Below, piece after piece: positions 11,372 through 22,466 of a DNA stretch of 64,000 nt (position 1 is the first letter of the stretch; each line of letters starts with the position of its first letter). Both the position numbers and the translations under genes were made by a program. The stretch comes from Sepiola atlantica (taxonomy: Eukaryota > Mollusca > Cephalopoda > Sepiida > Sepiolidae): assembly GCA_963556195.1 (NCBI GenBank), contig OY744519.1:108108032-108172031 (forward strand). Direction: 5' to 3'. Under the pieces are notes generated by a model. That model was given only the letters and a program-made list of their open reading frames with translations. It was not told the origin of the DNA and searched no databases.

Positions 11372-12050
11372 TGCAAACTTAAACATGACAGACGAACATA
11401 AAATACTTCTGAAATATTAAATGTGACAGATGAACACAAAATACTTCTGAAATATTAAATGTGACAGACCAACACAAGATACTTCTGAAATATTAAATGT
11501 GACAGACCAACACAAAATACTTCTGAAATATTAAATGTGACAGACCAACACAAAATACTTCTGAAATATTAAATGTAACAGACCAACACAAGATACTTCT
11601 GAAATATTAAATGTGACAGATCAACACAAAATACTTCTGAAATATTAAATGTGACAGACCAACGCAAGATACTTCTGAAATATTAAATGTGACAGACCAA
11701 CACAAAATACTTCTGAAATATCAAATGTGACAGACCAACACAAAATACTTCTGAAATATTAAATGTGACAGACCAACACAAAATACTTCTGAAATATTAA
11801 ATGTAACAGACCAACACAAGATACTTCTGAAATATTAAACGTGACAGATCAACACAAAATACTTCTGAAATATTAAATGTGACAGACCAACGCAAGATAC
11901 TTCTGAAATATTAAATGTGACAGACCAACACAAAATACTTCTGAAATATCAAATGTGACAGACCAACGCAAGATACTTCTGAAATATTAAACATGACAGA
12001 CCAACACAAGATACTTCTGAAATATTAAACGTGACAGACCAACACAAAAT
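11372..12050. repeat. 38-bp satellite, about 17-18 units
   Basis: Tandem units of the form 'gtgacagaccaacacaaaat' plus 'acttctgaaatattaaat' are repeated head-to-tail. Variants (accaacgcaag, atcaacac, ataaatgt/aaacgt) recur at intervals, suggesting higher-order duplication of blocks of several units. No spacers vary as in a CRISPR array. Confidence 0.95.
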
Positions 12051-12059
12051 TATATAAAA

Positions 12060-12790
12060 ATATTTAGATGCAACTGATCGAGTTAATTACTCTTTCTCAT
12101 CGCAAAATGTTAAGCATGGTATTTTGTAGGTAGACCTTTTGTTGCTTCTATCAATTAGGATTGGATTGCTTTTGTCTCTTTATGTTTTTGTTATGTTAGG
12201 AAAAATCAAGAAAATGAATCTTTGACTGGTTTGGACTTGACTTATCCAACCATTCATTGAATTATTTTCTTCTTTGTTTTCATTTGTATTATAATTTTGA
12301 TTAATGATTGACGTATTTAATTTGTCTAAAAGGAAACGGGGTGGGATAAGGAAAAAATAAAGGGAAACGAACGTAAATGTCACTCATTTTGATTGTATTG
12401 ATAAACAACAGGTGAATTCACTGAAACTCATTTTTCACTTGATGTGATGATTACAGTCACCAATCCTCTATGATTGCAATTATAATTCAGTTATTGCAAT
12501 ATGGGTTTCCATACTTTGAGGTGCGGTGATGTCAACCATCTTTCCATATATGATCATAACTAAAAAATGTGCACACACACACGCGTGCAAAGAGTGTGCC
12601 GGCACATTGGTTGAACAGGTGAAGGCAGTCACTCCTATTCTTCTAGATACTGTCAGCTGCTTCTACTTATATCAATACGGTAAAACATATTAAGATGGAA
12701 TTAGACAAATTTTAAAGTGAATTAATAGGACTTTTTTTTAGAATGATTGGATGAAATATTTAATAGAATTTGATCTGTTTCTGAATTTTG
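12060..12790. other. No recognised feature
   Basis: AT-rich sequence after the satellite, with a short (CA)n at about 12571-12582. Open frames are unsupported. Confidence 0.4.
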
Positions 12791-12794
12791 TAGA

Positions 12795-13240
12795 TGAGGC
12801 TTGATAATTTGTATTATTTGAATTATTTGGATTACTGTTTTCCTCTGGGATATTATTCTAACAATGTTTCGGCCAATGTAACCTCTGATCTTCTTCAGGA
12901 CCCGTAGTGTAATGGATATAAGTGCTAAGTAATAATAAATTCTAAGTGACAGGTTTCTGGAGGTTAAAGGCTCAATCCTGAGTATGGGTGATGATAAGAA
13001 TACAATTAAGAATTACTGAAGACTTCTACCGGATCATGACTTACACAACGAGAGTAAACTACCTCCATGAATAAAAAAAGTGTTCGGTTCAAAATTCCAG
13101 ACATATCAGCATAAAGATTCCCGAGTTCGACCAGACGAACCAGAATAAGGTCAGAGGTTACATTGAACGAAATGTTGTGAGAATAACATCCAAGATAAGA
13201 ACAGTAGCTTGAATAATCCAAATTATCAATCCTCATATAA
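12795..13240 (+). mobile_element. Inverted-repeat element with an internal tRNA-like unit
   Basis: The left arm (about 12795-12900) and right arm (about 13140-13240) are imperfect inverted copies. They share phrases such as 'tgtaacctctgatc' and 'ggtcagaggttacat', and 'gataatttgtattatttgaa' opposite 'aatccaaattatcaatcctc'. Between them, 12897-12970 resembles a tRNA-derived SINE head ('gtagtgtaatggatata', B-box-like 'taaaggctcaatcc'). The same plan, with insertions, recurs at 41350-42440. No transposase is encoded. The arms carry the dispersed CTGAAGA/GAAAC motif. Confidence 0.65.
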
Positions 13241-13574
13241 AAAAAAACTCCAGAACATAAAATCTTTGAGGGTTATCGGATGAAATGTTTAACAAAATTT
13301 GATCTGTATATTAATATTGTCTTAATAGTGTAAATATCTGAGAAAAAAAAAATTTGCAAGAGTTTTTTTTTTAACATAGTTCACCCCAAACAAGGCAGGC
13401 CGCAACTGTAGATGTAAGGGGCTCCTGAGAATTAGGGTGTAAGTTTTGGGGGTCATAAAGAAAGAGAGACAGAGTTCATTGTTCTAGTCAGGAAACAACG
13501 TCAGGCACTGGGTGTCTTTGAGGCGTCCGAGCGCTGATACCTCTGCGCCTGGCTAATAGACAGAGAAGGAGTGT

Positions 13575-13830
13575 GAAGGTTGGGCGATAGGCAGTCAGCT
13601 CTTCTTCTTCTTTGCATGTCTTTGAAGCATGTTGTCATACGACAGTCTCCCCATTTCTTTATGCAGTCCTTTGCATTATAATTGTACTCTGCAAGATCTT
13701 TCAATCTGCACTGCAATAGTAGATGGCAGACAAGGCAGTGCTGCATCGTATGGTCCTTCTTTCCACATTCACAGATGGTTGGATCGGTTTTGTAGTCTCA
13801 TCTGGCCATGCAAGTTGAATTGAGATTATA
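13575..13830 (-). pseudogene. LINE ORF2 C-terminal relic with CxCG...H...C motif
   Basis: The minus strand translates to 'WDYKTDPTICECGKKDHTMQ', then 'HCLVCHLLLQCRLKDLAEYN' and 'WGDCRMTTC'. This matches the terminal CxCGxxxTMxHxxxCP block of LINE ORF2 proteins. Flanking sequence is degenerate and the upstream RT is absent. Confidence 0.6.
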
Positions 13831-13869
13831 GTTAAAAATGTAAATTTCCATAGAGACATAAATAAATAT

Positions 13870-14200
13870 TATTTTCGAAATTTTTTAGATGTGGATTGAT
13901 AATTCGTATTATTTGAGTTATTCAGACTACTATTCTCATCTTGGTTTTATATTTACAAGGTTTTGACTGATGTAAGCTCTGATTTTCTTCAGGTGCATCT
14001 TTTCATCTACTGTTTTCAACTTGATTGTTCGAAATTCCCTATAGCTTCCAGAGTTCAACGTAAAGATCCCCAAGTTTGAAAAGATACACCTGAAGAAATT
14101 TGGAGGTTTAATCAGCCGAAATGTTGTAAAAATATCAACCAAGGTGAGAATAGTAGTCCGAAGAATATAAATGATACAAATGAATAATATCCCATAAGCT
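13870..14200. repeat. Second inverted pair of the CTGAAGA/GAAAC repeat
   Basis: The left arm (13890-14010) and right arm (14080-14195) are inverted copies ('actactattctcatcttggt' opposite 'ccaaggtgagaatagtagtc') around a spacer of about 70 bases without the tRNA-like unit. It is related to 12795-13240 and 41350-42440. Confidence 0.65.
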
Positions 14201-14204
14201 GACA

Positions 14205-15110
14205 CTCAGTCCCCTAAAGTATACTAAAACAAAAATGCAGCAACATCAACATGGATGGCTTGAAAATAAAGAAAGCGAATATACTTAGTTTAGCAACATA
14301 GTTTTGAAAGCCAATTTTTAAATGAATGAAATAAAAATAAAAACTGATGGGATCAAATGGATTCGAGGCACACTAGAATGAGCAACAACTAAAAAGGACA
14401 CATTTTATCTTAAGACAGATGTTTTTATTTTGACTTCCGGTTTTATTGCTTATGATAAATTATAGATTTTTATCGCTAATAATGAAATATTTAAAAAAAT
14501 ATTTTTTTTATACAATCCGATATTTTTGTAAAACATCTCTGTACAATATCCTTTATATAAATGTTTTTATATATATCTTTCTTTGTTTATACATTTTGTT
14601 TAAATAAAAAGGTTTTGTAAATAAAACTATTTCTTTTTTTGTAAATCTCCAAAGTTGTACAAAACAAAACGTTTTGTAAATAAAATGGTTGTGAACGATC
14701 TGAGAGGATTGAAATACCGAGGAGAGAAAGCACCATCCAGACATCCACTGGAAGGTCATGGAGAGTACTGGAATCTTGGGGAGGCTTATTGTCACTCAAA
14801 TTCCAGTGAAAGTCATCGCCCATTATCAGCAAAAGTTCAATGGTAAACAGCTGTTGCAAGAATCCAAAATGAGTTGCAATGGTGATCGAAATCAGTGAAG
14901 ACTTGTTACCACTTGGGTTCTAGGGAATACCATCTGTTTTATTGATGAATTATCACTGGTATTGACTCGTGTGAGAACTCCTCGGGAGCAAATAATATTA
15001 AAGTAAAATAAATAAACATAAGGAGGAGGAGGAGGAGGAAGACTATTAAAAGTTAGGGACGATCGTTTGTCATGAAGAAACGAGGAGGATGTTATTTTGT
15101 ATTTATAGAA
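14205..15110. other. No recognised feature
   Basis: AT-rich; no family recognised. 'ttttgtaaataaaa' recurs several times at 14600-14690, which may be a short degenerate tandem repeat. A GGA run lies at 15022-15039. Confidence 0.4.
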
Positions 15111-15120
15111 AGAGGAGAAC

Positions 15121-15720
15121 TCAGATATGAAAAAAGTATATTTGGATGGTGAAGTTATTAAGATTGTTAAGAAGTTTTGTTACCTTAGTGATACCATTGG
15201 AGCACAGTGAGGAGTTAGTGTGATTGCAAGAGTTAGGAGTGGATAGAGTAAGTTCAGAGAACGTTTGCCATTACTGTCAAATAAGGGAAGAGTCTATTAG
15301 GCATGTGTATGCAATGTGGTGATGTATGGTAGTGAAATCTGGCTAGTGAGGGTTTAGGACATGCATTGCATGAAATGACATGAGAATGATAGGATGGATG
15401 TGTAATATGAGTGTTAAAGACATACTGAGATCTGATGACCTCAGAGGAAGATTAAATCTGGATAGTATATGGAGATTGTGCAGAACAAGAGACTTTGTTA
15501 GTATGGTCACATTGAAAGAATGAATGACTGAGATTTCTTAGGTTAGTAGATGTAGAACAGTTGAGGTAGCAGGGTCAGTTGGAAGGAAAACATGGGAGGA
15601 AGTGATTAAGATGGATTTGAGAGAAAGAGGGATAAAGACCTGGCAAAGATGGGTTAGTTTGGGAGTCAATTTCTAAAAGTTGTGAAGCACATGTCAGCAT
15701 GCAAAGCAGATGTTAAACCG
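15121..15720 (+). pseudogene. RTE/L1-like RT C-terminal relic
   Basis: With stops and frameshifts the translation gives 'VKKFCYLSDTIGAQ', 'RVRSG' then 'SKFRERLPLLSNKGRVY', 'ACVCNVVMYGSEIW', then degenerate RWMCN-like, GRVS-like and 'KHMSACKADVKPN' blocks. The order matches YLGDxI, KFRELLPLLTSRxxxLKxKGRVY, VRSVMLYGSETW and the C-terminal tail. The relics at 46560-47110 (minus) and 55225-55620 belong to the same subfamily. A (TTA)n(GAT)n run follows at about 15724-15760, as a microsatellite-like 3' tail. Confidence 0.8.
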
Positions 15721-15859
15721 AATATTATTATTATTATTATTATGATGATGATGATGATTAGAGACATGAATCTAAAACAAATCAGGTTCCAATTTTCCTT
15801 TTTACCGATTTCTAAGAAAAGAAAGCTTTCCAAAATATTGCTTTTATTTTATTTACCAC

Positions 15860-16165
15860 TCGTTATACCTACCCGATTGTGTTTCTACTTACCGTTTGTT
15901 TTCTAAAATATTATTTTCTTGTTTCAAACAAAGTAAGTAACTCTGTATTTACGAATACAGAGTTACGCCCCATTTTTTAAGATGGCGTCTCTATGAAAAT
16001 AATTTCGAGACCGTCAAAGAATTTTTTGGAAAGAATTATATCGACTTGCATTTTATTCTTCTTAACAACATGCAGTGCTGATCCATCAAAAAAACTCATG
16101 AACCAGAATGAAATATTGAGTTTGTAGGAAGAAAGCTATCGCTGAAAAAAATTGAGAAAGAGACT
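15860..16165 (+). repeat. Dispersed repeat shared with 52085-52405
   Basis: Common phrases in the same order are 'aaaatattattttcttgttt' versus 'aaaatattattttttgttcc', 'cattttattcttcttaacaa', and 'gaagaaagctatcgctg' versus 'gaaagaaagctatcgatg'. The family is about 300 bp long and has no recognised coding content. Confidence 0.7.
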
Positions 16166-16285
16166 AACTTGACTTTATATATTAAATGATGGCTTCTATG
16201 GAACCATCTCCTCTCAGACACTGGAATGGTAGAAGTTAAGTAATAATAAGGTATGCGTACATTGCATCTTTTACACTCTTAGATA

Positions 16286-16500
16286 TTCTCTCTCTCCCTC
16301 TCTCTTTAACTATCTATCTTTCTATCTATCTATCTCTTTCCGTGCATCACTCTATATGTTCATATTCCTTTTTCTTTGTGCATATTTCTCTGTTTGTGCA
16401 TGCCTTTCTATCTACAAATGTATTTCTCTCCATCTTTCTGTATGTATGTGTGTATGTATGTATGTGTGTGTGTATTTGTGTGTGTGTGCATGTCTTTCTT
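16286..16500. repeat. Microsatellite cluster (CT, TCTA, TGTA, TG)
   Basis: Short runs of ctctct, tctatc, tgtatg and tgtgtg lie close together. The frames of 60-120 residues that cross this part are low-complexity and not supported. Confidence 0.85.
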
Positions 16501-17129
16501 TTGTTCCCTGTCCTCTTTTCGGCATCTCTTCCTTCATAATCATCTTCCTCTTTATGTACTTATTTAACTGTATGTTTGTGCAGAGTTTTTTTTCCTGGGT
16601 GTGCGGGTGTTTTTCTCTGAGTGTGAGCATGTGTAAGGAAGTGCTAATGTTGAAAAAAAAACTGAATACTCAAATCAACCTGCTGAATTCTTCAGTTCCA
16701 TATAAACAGGGACGTGCATGTTAGATTCCAGGCATAACAGGTGTAAAATGAATATTTAATCAATAAGAAAAATAATACCCCACCCCCACCCAATTATATC
16801 GTGCAAAAAAAAAAAAAACGGAGCATGTTATTTAAATAATAATAAAAAAAGGAAAAATGTATTCTTTAGAAAAACGGTTTCCAAGCTTTTCTATACTATT
16901 CGCCCATAAAAAGCTTTTCATATATTCTACAATAGTAATATATCGTTTAAAGATGAATACACAGAGGGATTGGAAAGTAACTCCCTATTATTAAGTGCTC
17001 GTAATTCATTACTGAAATATAATTCTTCAAGTCCAATGTAAACAAATTCTTGTTGAGCCGTCTTCTTAAATAATCAAATACTGCCCAGTTTCAACCATCG
17101 TCTCCAATTCTAAAGGTATTTGTTTCACC

Positions 17130-17225
17130 GTCCACCTGACACTCATTACCACTTATCCTCGAGTTGCCTTTGGGCCTTGATAAGTGGTGAATCTTTAGTA
17201 AAAAAAAAAAAAAAAAAAAAAAAAG
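17130..17225 (+). pseudogene. Jockey-like LINE 3' UTR with poly(A)
   Basis: 'tgggccttgataagtggtga' followed by 'atctttagt' and about 26 A residues repeats the 3' terminus of the relics at 8.2-9.1 kb and 51.5-52.0 kb. This is a very short 5'-truncated insertion. Confidence 0.7.
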
Positions 17226-17259
17226 GAAAAAAGGATATGTAATAAATTTCAAGTGGCCA

Positions 17260-17540
17260 AAGAAAATATCAATCGAAGAACTCCACAGGAAAATGAAGCA
17301 TGAAAAGTGGAGGAAAACCATTATGAAAAGACGTTTAAATTTCGTGGGGCATGTCATATGACTAAATGTAGATAGCCAAGTACGTATTGCACTAAAAAGA
17401 GCTCCAACCCCAACTGATATGAAGAGAGGTCGACCGAAAGCGACGTGGATTAAGACGGTTGTCAATGATTTGAACTGTGATGGCTTTGCTATCAACACCA
17501 AACATCCTGAGGAAATTATTCACACACCATAGAAGGTCTA
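17260..17540 (+). pseudogene. LINE RT C-terminal relic
   Basis: The forward frame gives 'KWRKTIMKRRLNFVGHVI', then 'APTPTDMKRGRPKATWIKT' and 'VVNDLNCDGFAINTKHPEE'. This matches the RRLxxxGHVxR...RGRPxxTWxxTVxxDL tail of LINE ORF2. A stop lies after GHVI. The phrase 'ccaactgatatgaagagagg' is repeated at about 17540 as a short duplication. Confidence 0.65.
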
Positions 17541-17639
17541 ACCACAACTGATATGAAGAGATGTCGACGTGACTATAATAATGACGAGATGTGTGTGTGT
17601 GTGTCCATCAGTCCTTGGGAAAAGGAAGAGCGAATGAGA

Positions 17640-17715
17640 TGAGGAGTTGTTGGAAGTAATAAACACAAAAGTCTCATAATCTGAAGGGTGCGAGTTCAAT
17701 CCCTGTACAAAGCAG
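17640..17715 (+). repeat. tRNA-like (SINE head) fragment
   Basis: 'gggtgcgagttcaatccctg' resembles a Pol III B box (GGTTCGANTCC-like), preceded at roughly tRNA spacing by a poor A-box-like stretch. This is a weak call. Confidence 0.4.
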
Positions 17716-17829
17716 TACATTTTCTCTTCAATCACAATCAAAAGTAAATTTCTCTAACCAATTAGAGAATTATTATTATTAGAATAAGACAATCATTACC
17801 AATGTTTGAGAATATGACAAAGTTAGTGT

Positions 17830-18045
17830 ATGATTGGCCTATCACAGACTATGGAATTGACTGCACCAAGTGACAAATCCTATTGGATCTGTTGTGATTG
17901 AATGATACACCAATACCCAGGGAAAAGGTATGAACACACAATGTCCCTTCAATATTGCTATTAGTAAAAGAGTGTCTTGTGTTAAACTATCATATACAAT
18001 AGGTATTGTGTTTCAGCATTATATAACCCAAAAGGGGTTCATATC
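17830..18045 (+). repeat. Dispersed repeat with ACCC-AAAA-GGGT hairpin tail, copy 1
   Basis: It ends in 'cagcattatataacccaaaa', then 'ggggttcatatc'. A second copy lies at 18360-18575, and related tails occur at 31700-31830, 45500-45530, 47805-48085 and 50095-50120. In the best copies the tail forms cggcat...aaccc-loop-gggtt...atgccg. Confidence 0.6.
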
Positions 18046-18049
18046 AGTC

Positions 18050-18292
18050 GGAAGGTATAAGGGATCAAACTCTGACTTCTAGGATTCCAAAAAGTGTGAC
18101 TCCGACTCCTAGATTAAAAAAATATCTGACTCGAACTCCTAGAATTTCAAAATATCTAATTCAAACTCCTAGAATTCCAAAATATCCGACTCTGACTCCT
18201 TATTTTAAAGTCTTAGAGATGAAAATATCCAACTCCAACTACCATTCTTACAAGTCCGACTCCTTTCAAAACTTCTGACTCCCCAACCCTGG
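18050..18292 (+). repeat. GACTCC-rich interspersed repeat, copy 2
   Basis: Same family and orientation as 556-795. It includes 'ctagaattccaaaatatccg' and 'ttattttaaagtctt', and ends with 'gactccccaaccctgg'. Confidence 0.75.
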
Positions 18293-18359
18293 TTGATATA
18301 TTATAAAATAACCAAAACATATCAAACCAATGTGAGAAATGTGATGCAGTTTATGTTAC

Positions 18360-18575
18360 GGACTGACACCAAATCTCCATTATAATAATGCTCAATTACA
18401 CACTAACACTGTTGGAAAAGGTGTGAACTCATATTGCCCCCCCCCCAGCTATGGGGTAAATAATGACTTGTTTTCAACTATTCGTTTACAATGAATCGTT
18501 TGCAATAGTTATGCTGTTCCAGCATTAAATTGCCCAAAAGGTGTTTATATGCTATGAAACAACTTGAGGAAATCA
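18360..18575 (+). repeat. Hairpin-tail repeat, copy 2
   Basis: It follows the order of 17830-18045: 'ggaaaaggtgtgaac', then a C-rich stretch, then 'ccagcattaaattgcccaaa' and 'aggtgtttatatgct'. Confidence 0.55.
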
Positions 18576-18664
18576 AATATGCCATAATCTTTGTAAAAAT
18601 GTGATGTAGTTTTGTTTAGACACACACCAAGATGTTCAAAGTTTCTCCTTTTTGTTTCTTTCAG

Positions 18665-18738
18665 GGTTATTGGGATGGCATTCGAGAGAAGATCCTTGCT
18701 GAACTGGATAGGCCACGCAACTATGAACAGCATTTACG
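18665..18738 (+). CDS. Candidate internal host exon (74 nt), gene unknown
   Basis: A pyrimidine-rich tract ending 'tttgtttctttcag' lies just before 18665, and a strong 5' splice-site match (gtaagac) begins at 18739. In phase 0 the exon reads 'GYWDGIREKILAELDRPRN' then 'YEQHL' with two bases left over, giving a charged, helix-like peptide with no stop. A second frame is also open ('MAFERRSLLNWIGHATMN'), so the frame is not certain. I do not recognise the protein. No partner exon is visible elsewhere in the window, which would fit very long cephalopod introns. It could instead be a chance pairing of splice-like motifs around repeat DNA. Confidence 0.45.
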
Positions 18739-19059
18739 GTAAGACTGATTTTATAGGAGCCGTATCTCTTTGTTGCCTTGTTATTCTATAGTTTTATTGC
18801 AGAAATTTACTTAACAGCTGAGCTGAATGCATTGTCATAGCATAGGGGGTGTTCATCGAAATGACCTTATGCAATCTTAGAAGCTGAATGATTTATTCAG
18901 CCATGATCGTTCAGTAGAAAGGGAGAGAGGGAGAGAGAGAGTCAATTACCTTTTAAGCACATAACTTAATTACTAATGTGTTACCAGATCATTTTAAGTA
19001 CATCCTGCAGATTTAGGCTTTCACACCAAGACTGACAACATAGCTGGCTAAATATTATC

Positions 19060-19170
19060 GGCTTCTTTTCTCCTTGGTCTTTTGGCTAGGAACAATGTGT
19101 AGTATCTGTTCTGATACTACACTTCCCTTTTCTGTCTTTGGTTAGTGAAGGAGAAAGCTTTCTAGACTAA
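19060..19170 (+). ncRNA. U2 snRNA-derived sequence (pseudogene or SINE head)
   Basis: 'ggtcttttggctaggaac' and 'tgtagtatctgttct' follow each other as in the 5' end of U2 snRNA (GGCCUUUUGGCUAAGAUC ... GUGUAGUAUCUGUUCU), which contains the branch-point recognition segment GUAGUA. After that it departs from U2: 'gatactacactt' folds back on the gtgtagtatc segment. The same hybrid order, including 'gaaggagaa..cttctagact', recurs at 61850-62060, so this is a dispersed U2-derived family and not a functional U2 gene. Confidence 0.75.
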
Positions 19171-19239
19171 GGCATTCCTCATTGATAGCTACTAGGTTTT
19201 CCCTTGCCTTCCTTAGGTCCTTTCCATTCTCCGGTCGTG

Positions 19240-20430
19240 CAACTCTTTTTTTAATCTTGCATCTGTTTTAATACACATTGTAATTATTCTAATGTCTGCC
19301 AAAGAGTGTAAATCCGTGGGTGGTACTTTAATTGAATACGGATTTGTACAAAAGAATTTCTCTTTTGTTTTTTGTTTTGTTGTGATTTTGTTTTTCTTTG
19401 TTTTTGTTTCTACATTTTTTTAAAAGCTTTGATAAATCAGATCCAATATTCGTAATGTGTTTCTCTCCTTTGAAACAACTCAAATAGTATTTTCAAATAT
19501 ATTTTTTTTTTGCGGGAGGTGTCGTTTTTCTTTCTTGTTCAAAACAAATGACTCCATTTAATAGCTATTTGCTTTCTAAATGAAATTTCACAAAAGGAAA
19601 AAAACTAAGAAAAGGAGAAAAATGTTTCCCATAATTCATTAAATTTAGAAAGAAAAAGTCCATTTTTCATGATTTGGAAGAATACCCTTCATTGGGTTTA
19701 AAAAGAGAAAAATGTTTAGATAATTTTTCTTTTCTCGATTCCAGGATTTAATTTTTCATTAGTTTGTTGGAAGAATTTTGTGGTTGCCTTTCATCATGGT
19801 CTCTGACAGGGAGTGGATCAGTTGGAACACGATACTGGCATGTGTGGGGTTCTGATTATTTTAAAAATATATATATTTAAAAAAAAATAACTTTGAAAAA
19901 TTCAGATTAGACATTTTAACCCTGGTTGTTGATAAAAAATCATATTCAGGCTAATTTCCAAGCTTCAATTCAAGACATTTTTCAATTTTTATTATCAGTA
20001 TACAGACCTGAACTTTAGAGAATTGCTTTTTGTGAATCCTCCCTATACATGTCTAAGCAGGGTCAGTTGGCAGGGACAGGCCTTAGCACATTATTATATA
20101 GATACTAGGTCTACTTAGTAGGCTTTTGTTAACTAACATGATATGTCTTACTATCCATTATTATTCTCTGTCTATAATATAAGCTGTTTTTTTATGAACG
20201 TCTTAAAGTCTATCTTGGTCTCTGATAGAGCTAAATGGAAATAGAGAGAGAGAGACACACACACAGGTATATGCAGACGTCCATCCATTCTGTTTTGTAA
20301 TAAAACTAAAAAAATTCATGATAGTATAAATCAATAGATAGAAATGGACGTTACCAAAGTAAATGTGAAATTTAATTAACGTAATGTTTTGAGGAAGCCG
20401 GTTTTAATAAGTAATTGGCCATAATTATAA
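19240..20430. other. No recognised feature
   Basis: AT-rich with T-rich and A-rich patches. No protein, RNA or repeat family is recognised, apart from a short (GA)n(CA)n run at about 20240-20260. Confidence 0.4.
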
Positions 20431-20469
20431 ATTTCAAATTCCATTGTTTTACTTTCATACATATAAGCA

Positions 20470-20885
20470 ACTAAAAGGGTACTTGCCCAAAAACTGGTAA
20501 AATTAATTCCCTGAACATAACAGTATTGTACCACTTTTATGTCCCCTTATGAAAATTAATTCAAGATATAATGGATCAAATACGATGCAAATCTGATATA
20601 TTTGAATTTTAAAATGGCAGGTTGTGCCCATATTATGACCCCTATAAACTCTTTAAAATTCTTCAAAGAAACTGAAATTCGGTGAATATTTATTAACTGT
20701 TAAAATTTCATAAAAATCGAAGATATCTTAATTTTCATGAAGAACTTCCATCCCATTTTTACCTCGTTTATATAGCCCACATTACTACCCTTACGCCTAA
20801 CAGCTGTGTTCCAAAATTTATAATGATTGGTTAATTAGTTTAGGTATGAATCTTGTACGTAGAAATATATAAACATACCTAACTT
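20470..20885 (+). mobile_element. Helitron-like internal repeat, copy 1
   Basis: The order 'ggtaaaattaattccctgaa', 'ttgtaccacttttatgtccc', 'caggttgtgcccatattatg', 'cagctgtgttccaaaattta' and 'acatacctaactttat' is repeated at 25230-25740 and 27150-27710, with a fragment at 58665-58745. The 25.2 kb copy continues into a CTAG-ending 3' terminus, which suggests a non-autonomous Helitron-like family. No coding sequence. Confidence 0.6.
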
Positions 20886-20889
20886 TATA

Positions 20890-21540
20890 TTGTGTATTCA
20901 TTTATGAGAAAGCCTTAGCAAAGCTGGGAAATAACTGCAACCACAGGATATGTGTTCATAACGCTTCTTCAGTTCTTATGCCATGGCTATCATGGCCACC
21001 ATGATTCGTTGTTATATGTAGCATGTTCGTAGCAAGATTGGATACGAATGTGTAACAATAGTGTTCATAACGGAATTTTCCACATCAGTAATAAAAAAAG
21101 TGGAAAATTTCATTAGAAATTAAAAGATTATAACTAAGGCTATGTGTCAGGCTATGACGTCACAAACAGGAAGTCCGAATTGAGCCGTGGCAAACAAGAG
21201 AGAAAGATCTTTCTCTTTAGCCGGTGAGCTGATTGGGTTCGGATGCCTTCTTTCGAAGTTCTGTCTTCATTTGCCTCTCTGGGGAGCAAGCGAGACATCT
21301 ATGTAATGTGTTAGCTTACAGTGCCATAAAAGAATGAAACGTAAAAGAGCATGACGCCATTGAGCAAGTATGTTGTTGACGTTTGTTTATTAGTTACATG
21401 TTTCTGGCTACAAGGAAAATAAAGATGGCTGCTATCATCATGGCAAGAGAAGGCAATGACCACTGCTGCCACCATTATTACGTCACAATCCATTGAGCCA
21501 ACTATTTACAACGTGTCAAGAAGATAGAACAGCTATTTTC
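20890..21540. other. Unassigned sequence
   Basis: A moderately GC-rich stretch (about 21150-21310) with 'gaaagatctttctc', a small palindrome, and a SINE-like texture, but no tRNA, 5S or U2 head recognised. The minus-strand frame at 21311-21493 is unsupported. Confidence 0.3.
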
Positions 21541-21544
21541 TGGC

Positions 21545-21660
21545 ACTCTGCCCAGGCAATTTTTTAAAAGCCCCTAGCACTCCTCCTCTGGAGTGCATTC
21601 CCACTTTCCGACCTTGTGTCACATTCTACTGTGTGGGACGTAGATAAATAGGAGCTATTT
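21545..21660 (+). repeat. SINE 3' part, same family as 62750-63074
   Basis: 'gcccaggcaattttttaaa', 'cccactttccgaccttgtgt' and 'cacattctactgtgtggga' followed by 'gtagataaata' match the 3' half of the SINE at 62750-63074 in order and wording. It is 5'-truncated. Confidence 0.8.
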
Positions 21661-22120
21661 TCTGTCAATGAGAAGATTACAAGGCATCTGGTGAGGTCAG
21701 AAGGATTACTCGATCAAACTTTACAAAGGTCATTAGGTCTACATAACGTTACAGCAACTGGCAGATCACATCTCTCTCATGTATATTGGTGGAATAAGTT
21801 TAGTAACACTATTGAATCTGTAGCTAAAGTGAATTTGGATATGCATACCTTTATTATTAAGGGTGTTAACCAAAAGGTGAATATAATGATTTAGACCAGA
21901 TCTTGAACTCAGCTCGGCTACTTCAAGATCTATACCCGAAACCACTATGTAAAGTTGAGCCCTTCTTAATAAAAATGATAATATATATTTGCATTCAGAG
22001 AACACATATGCTGGCAAATTTATTCAGTTTACGTTTTGAGTACATATGTTTATTTGTCTCTCACCACTAAAAAATACATCCATTAACTGACTGGCATTAA
22101 TATATTTTATAATATTCTTT

Positions 22121-22124
<4 letters not shown>

Positions 22125-22186
<62 letters not shown>
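22125..22186. repeat. (TA)n microsatellite
   Basis: About 30 TA units, directly abutting the foldback at 22187. Frames through it give only YI repeats. Confidence 0.95.
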
Positions 22187-22188
<2 letters not shown>

Positions 22189-22353
22189 ATAAATGAAAGA
22201 AAAGAGATAAATATGTACGAATGACAAATCTATTTCAACTTCGATTGTTCAATGCAAAGTGTACTCGGTAAAAACATGTTTATTTTTCTTTCCTTAAGTT
22301 GAAATAGATTTGTCATTCGTACATATTTATCTCTCTTCTTTCATTTATCTTTA
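22187..22353. mobile_element. Foldback element next to (TA)n
   Basis: The left arm 22187-22240 and right arm about 22296-22353 are near-perfect inverted copies ('gtacgaatgacaaatctatt' opposite 'aatagatttgtcattcgtac'), with a loop of about 55 bases. Insertion at a TA tract fits a TA-targeting MITE. Confidence 0.8.
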
Positions 22354-22431
22354 TAATTGCTTTATCTCGTATATTGAGCTTAAACTATTTCACTATAGTC
22401 TATATCCTCTAAAAGTATACTTTTAGTTTCA

Positions 22432-22436
<5 letters not shown>

Positions 22437-22466
<30 letters not shown>

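Noticed and set aside
11372..12050. CRISPR-like direct repeats
   Set aside because: The repeats are contiguous with no unique spacers, and the DNA is eukaryotic; it is a satellite. The same holds for the 30.5, 40, 50 and 52.8 kb arrays.
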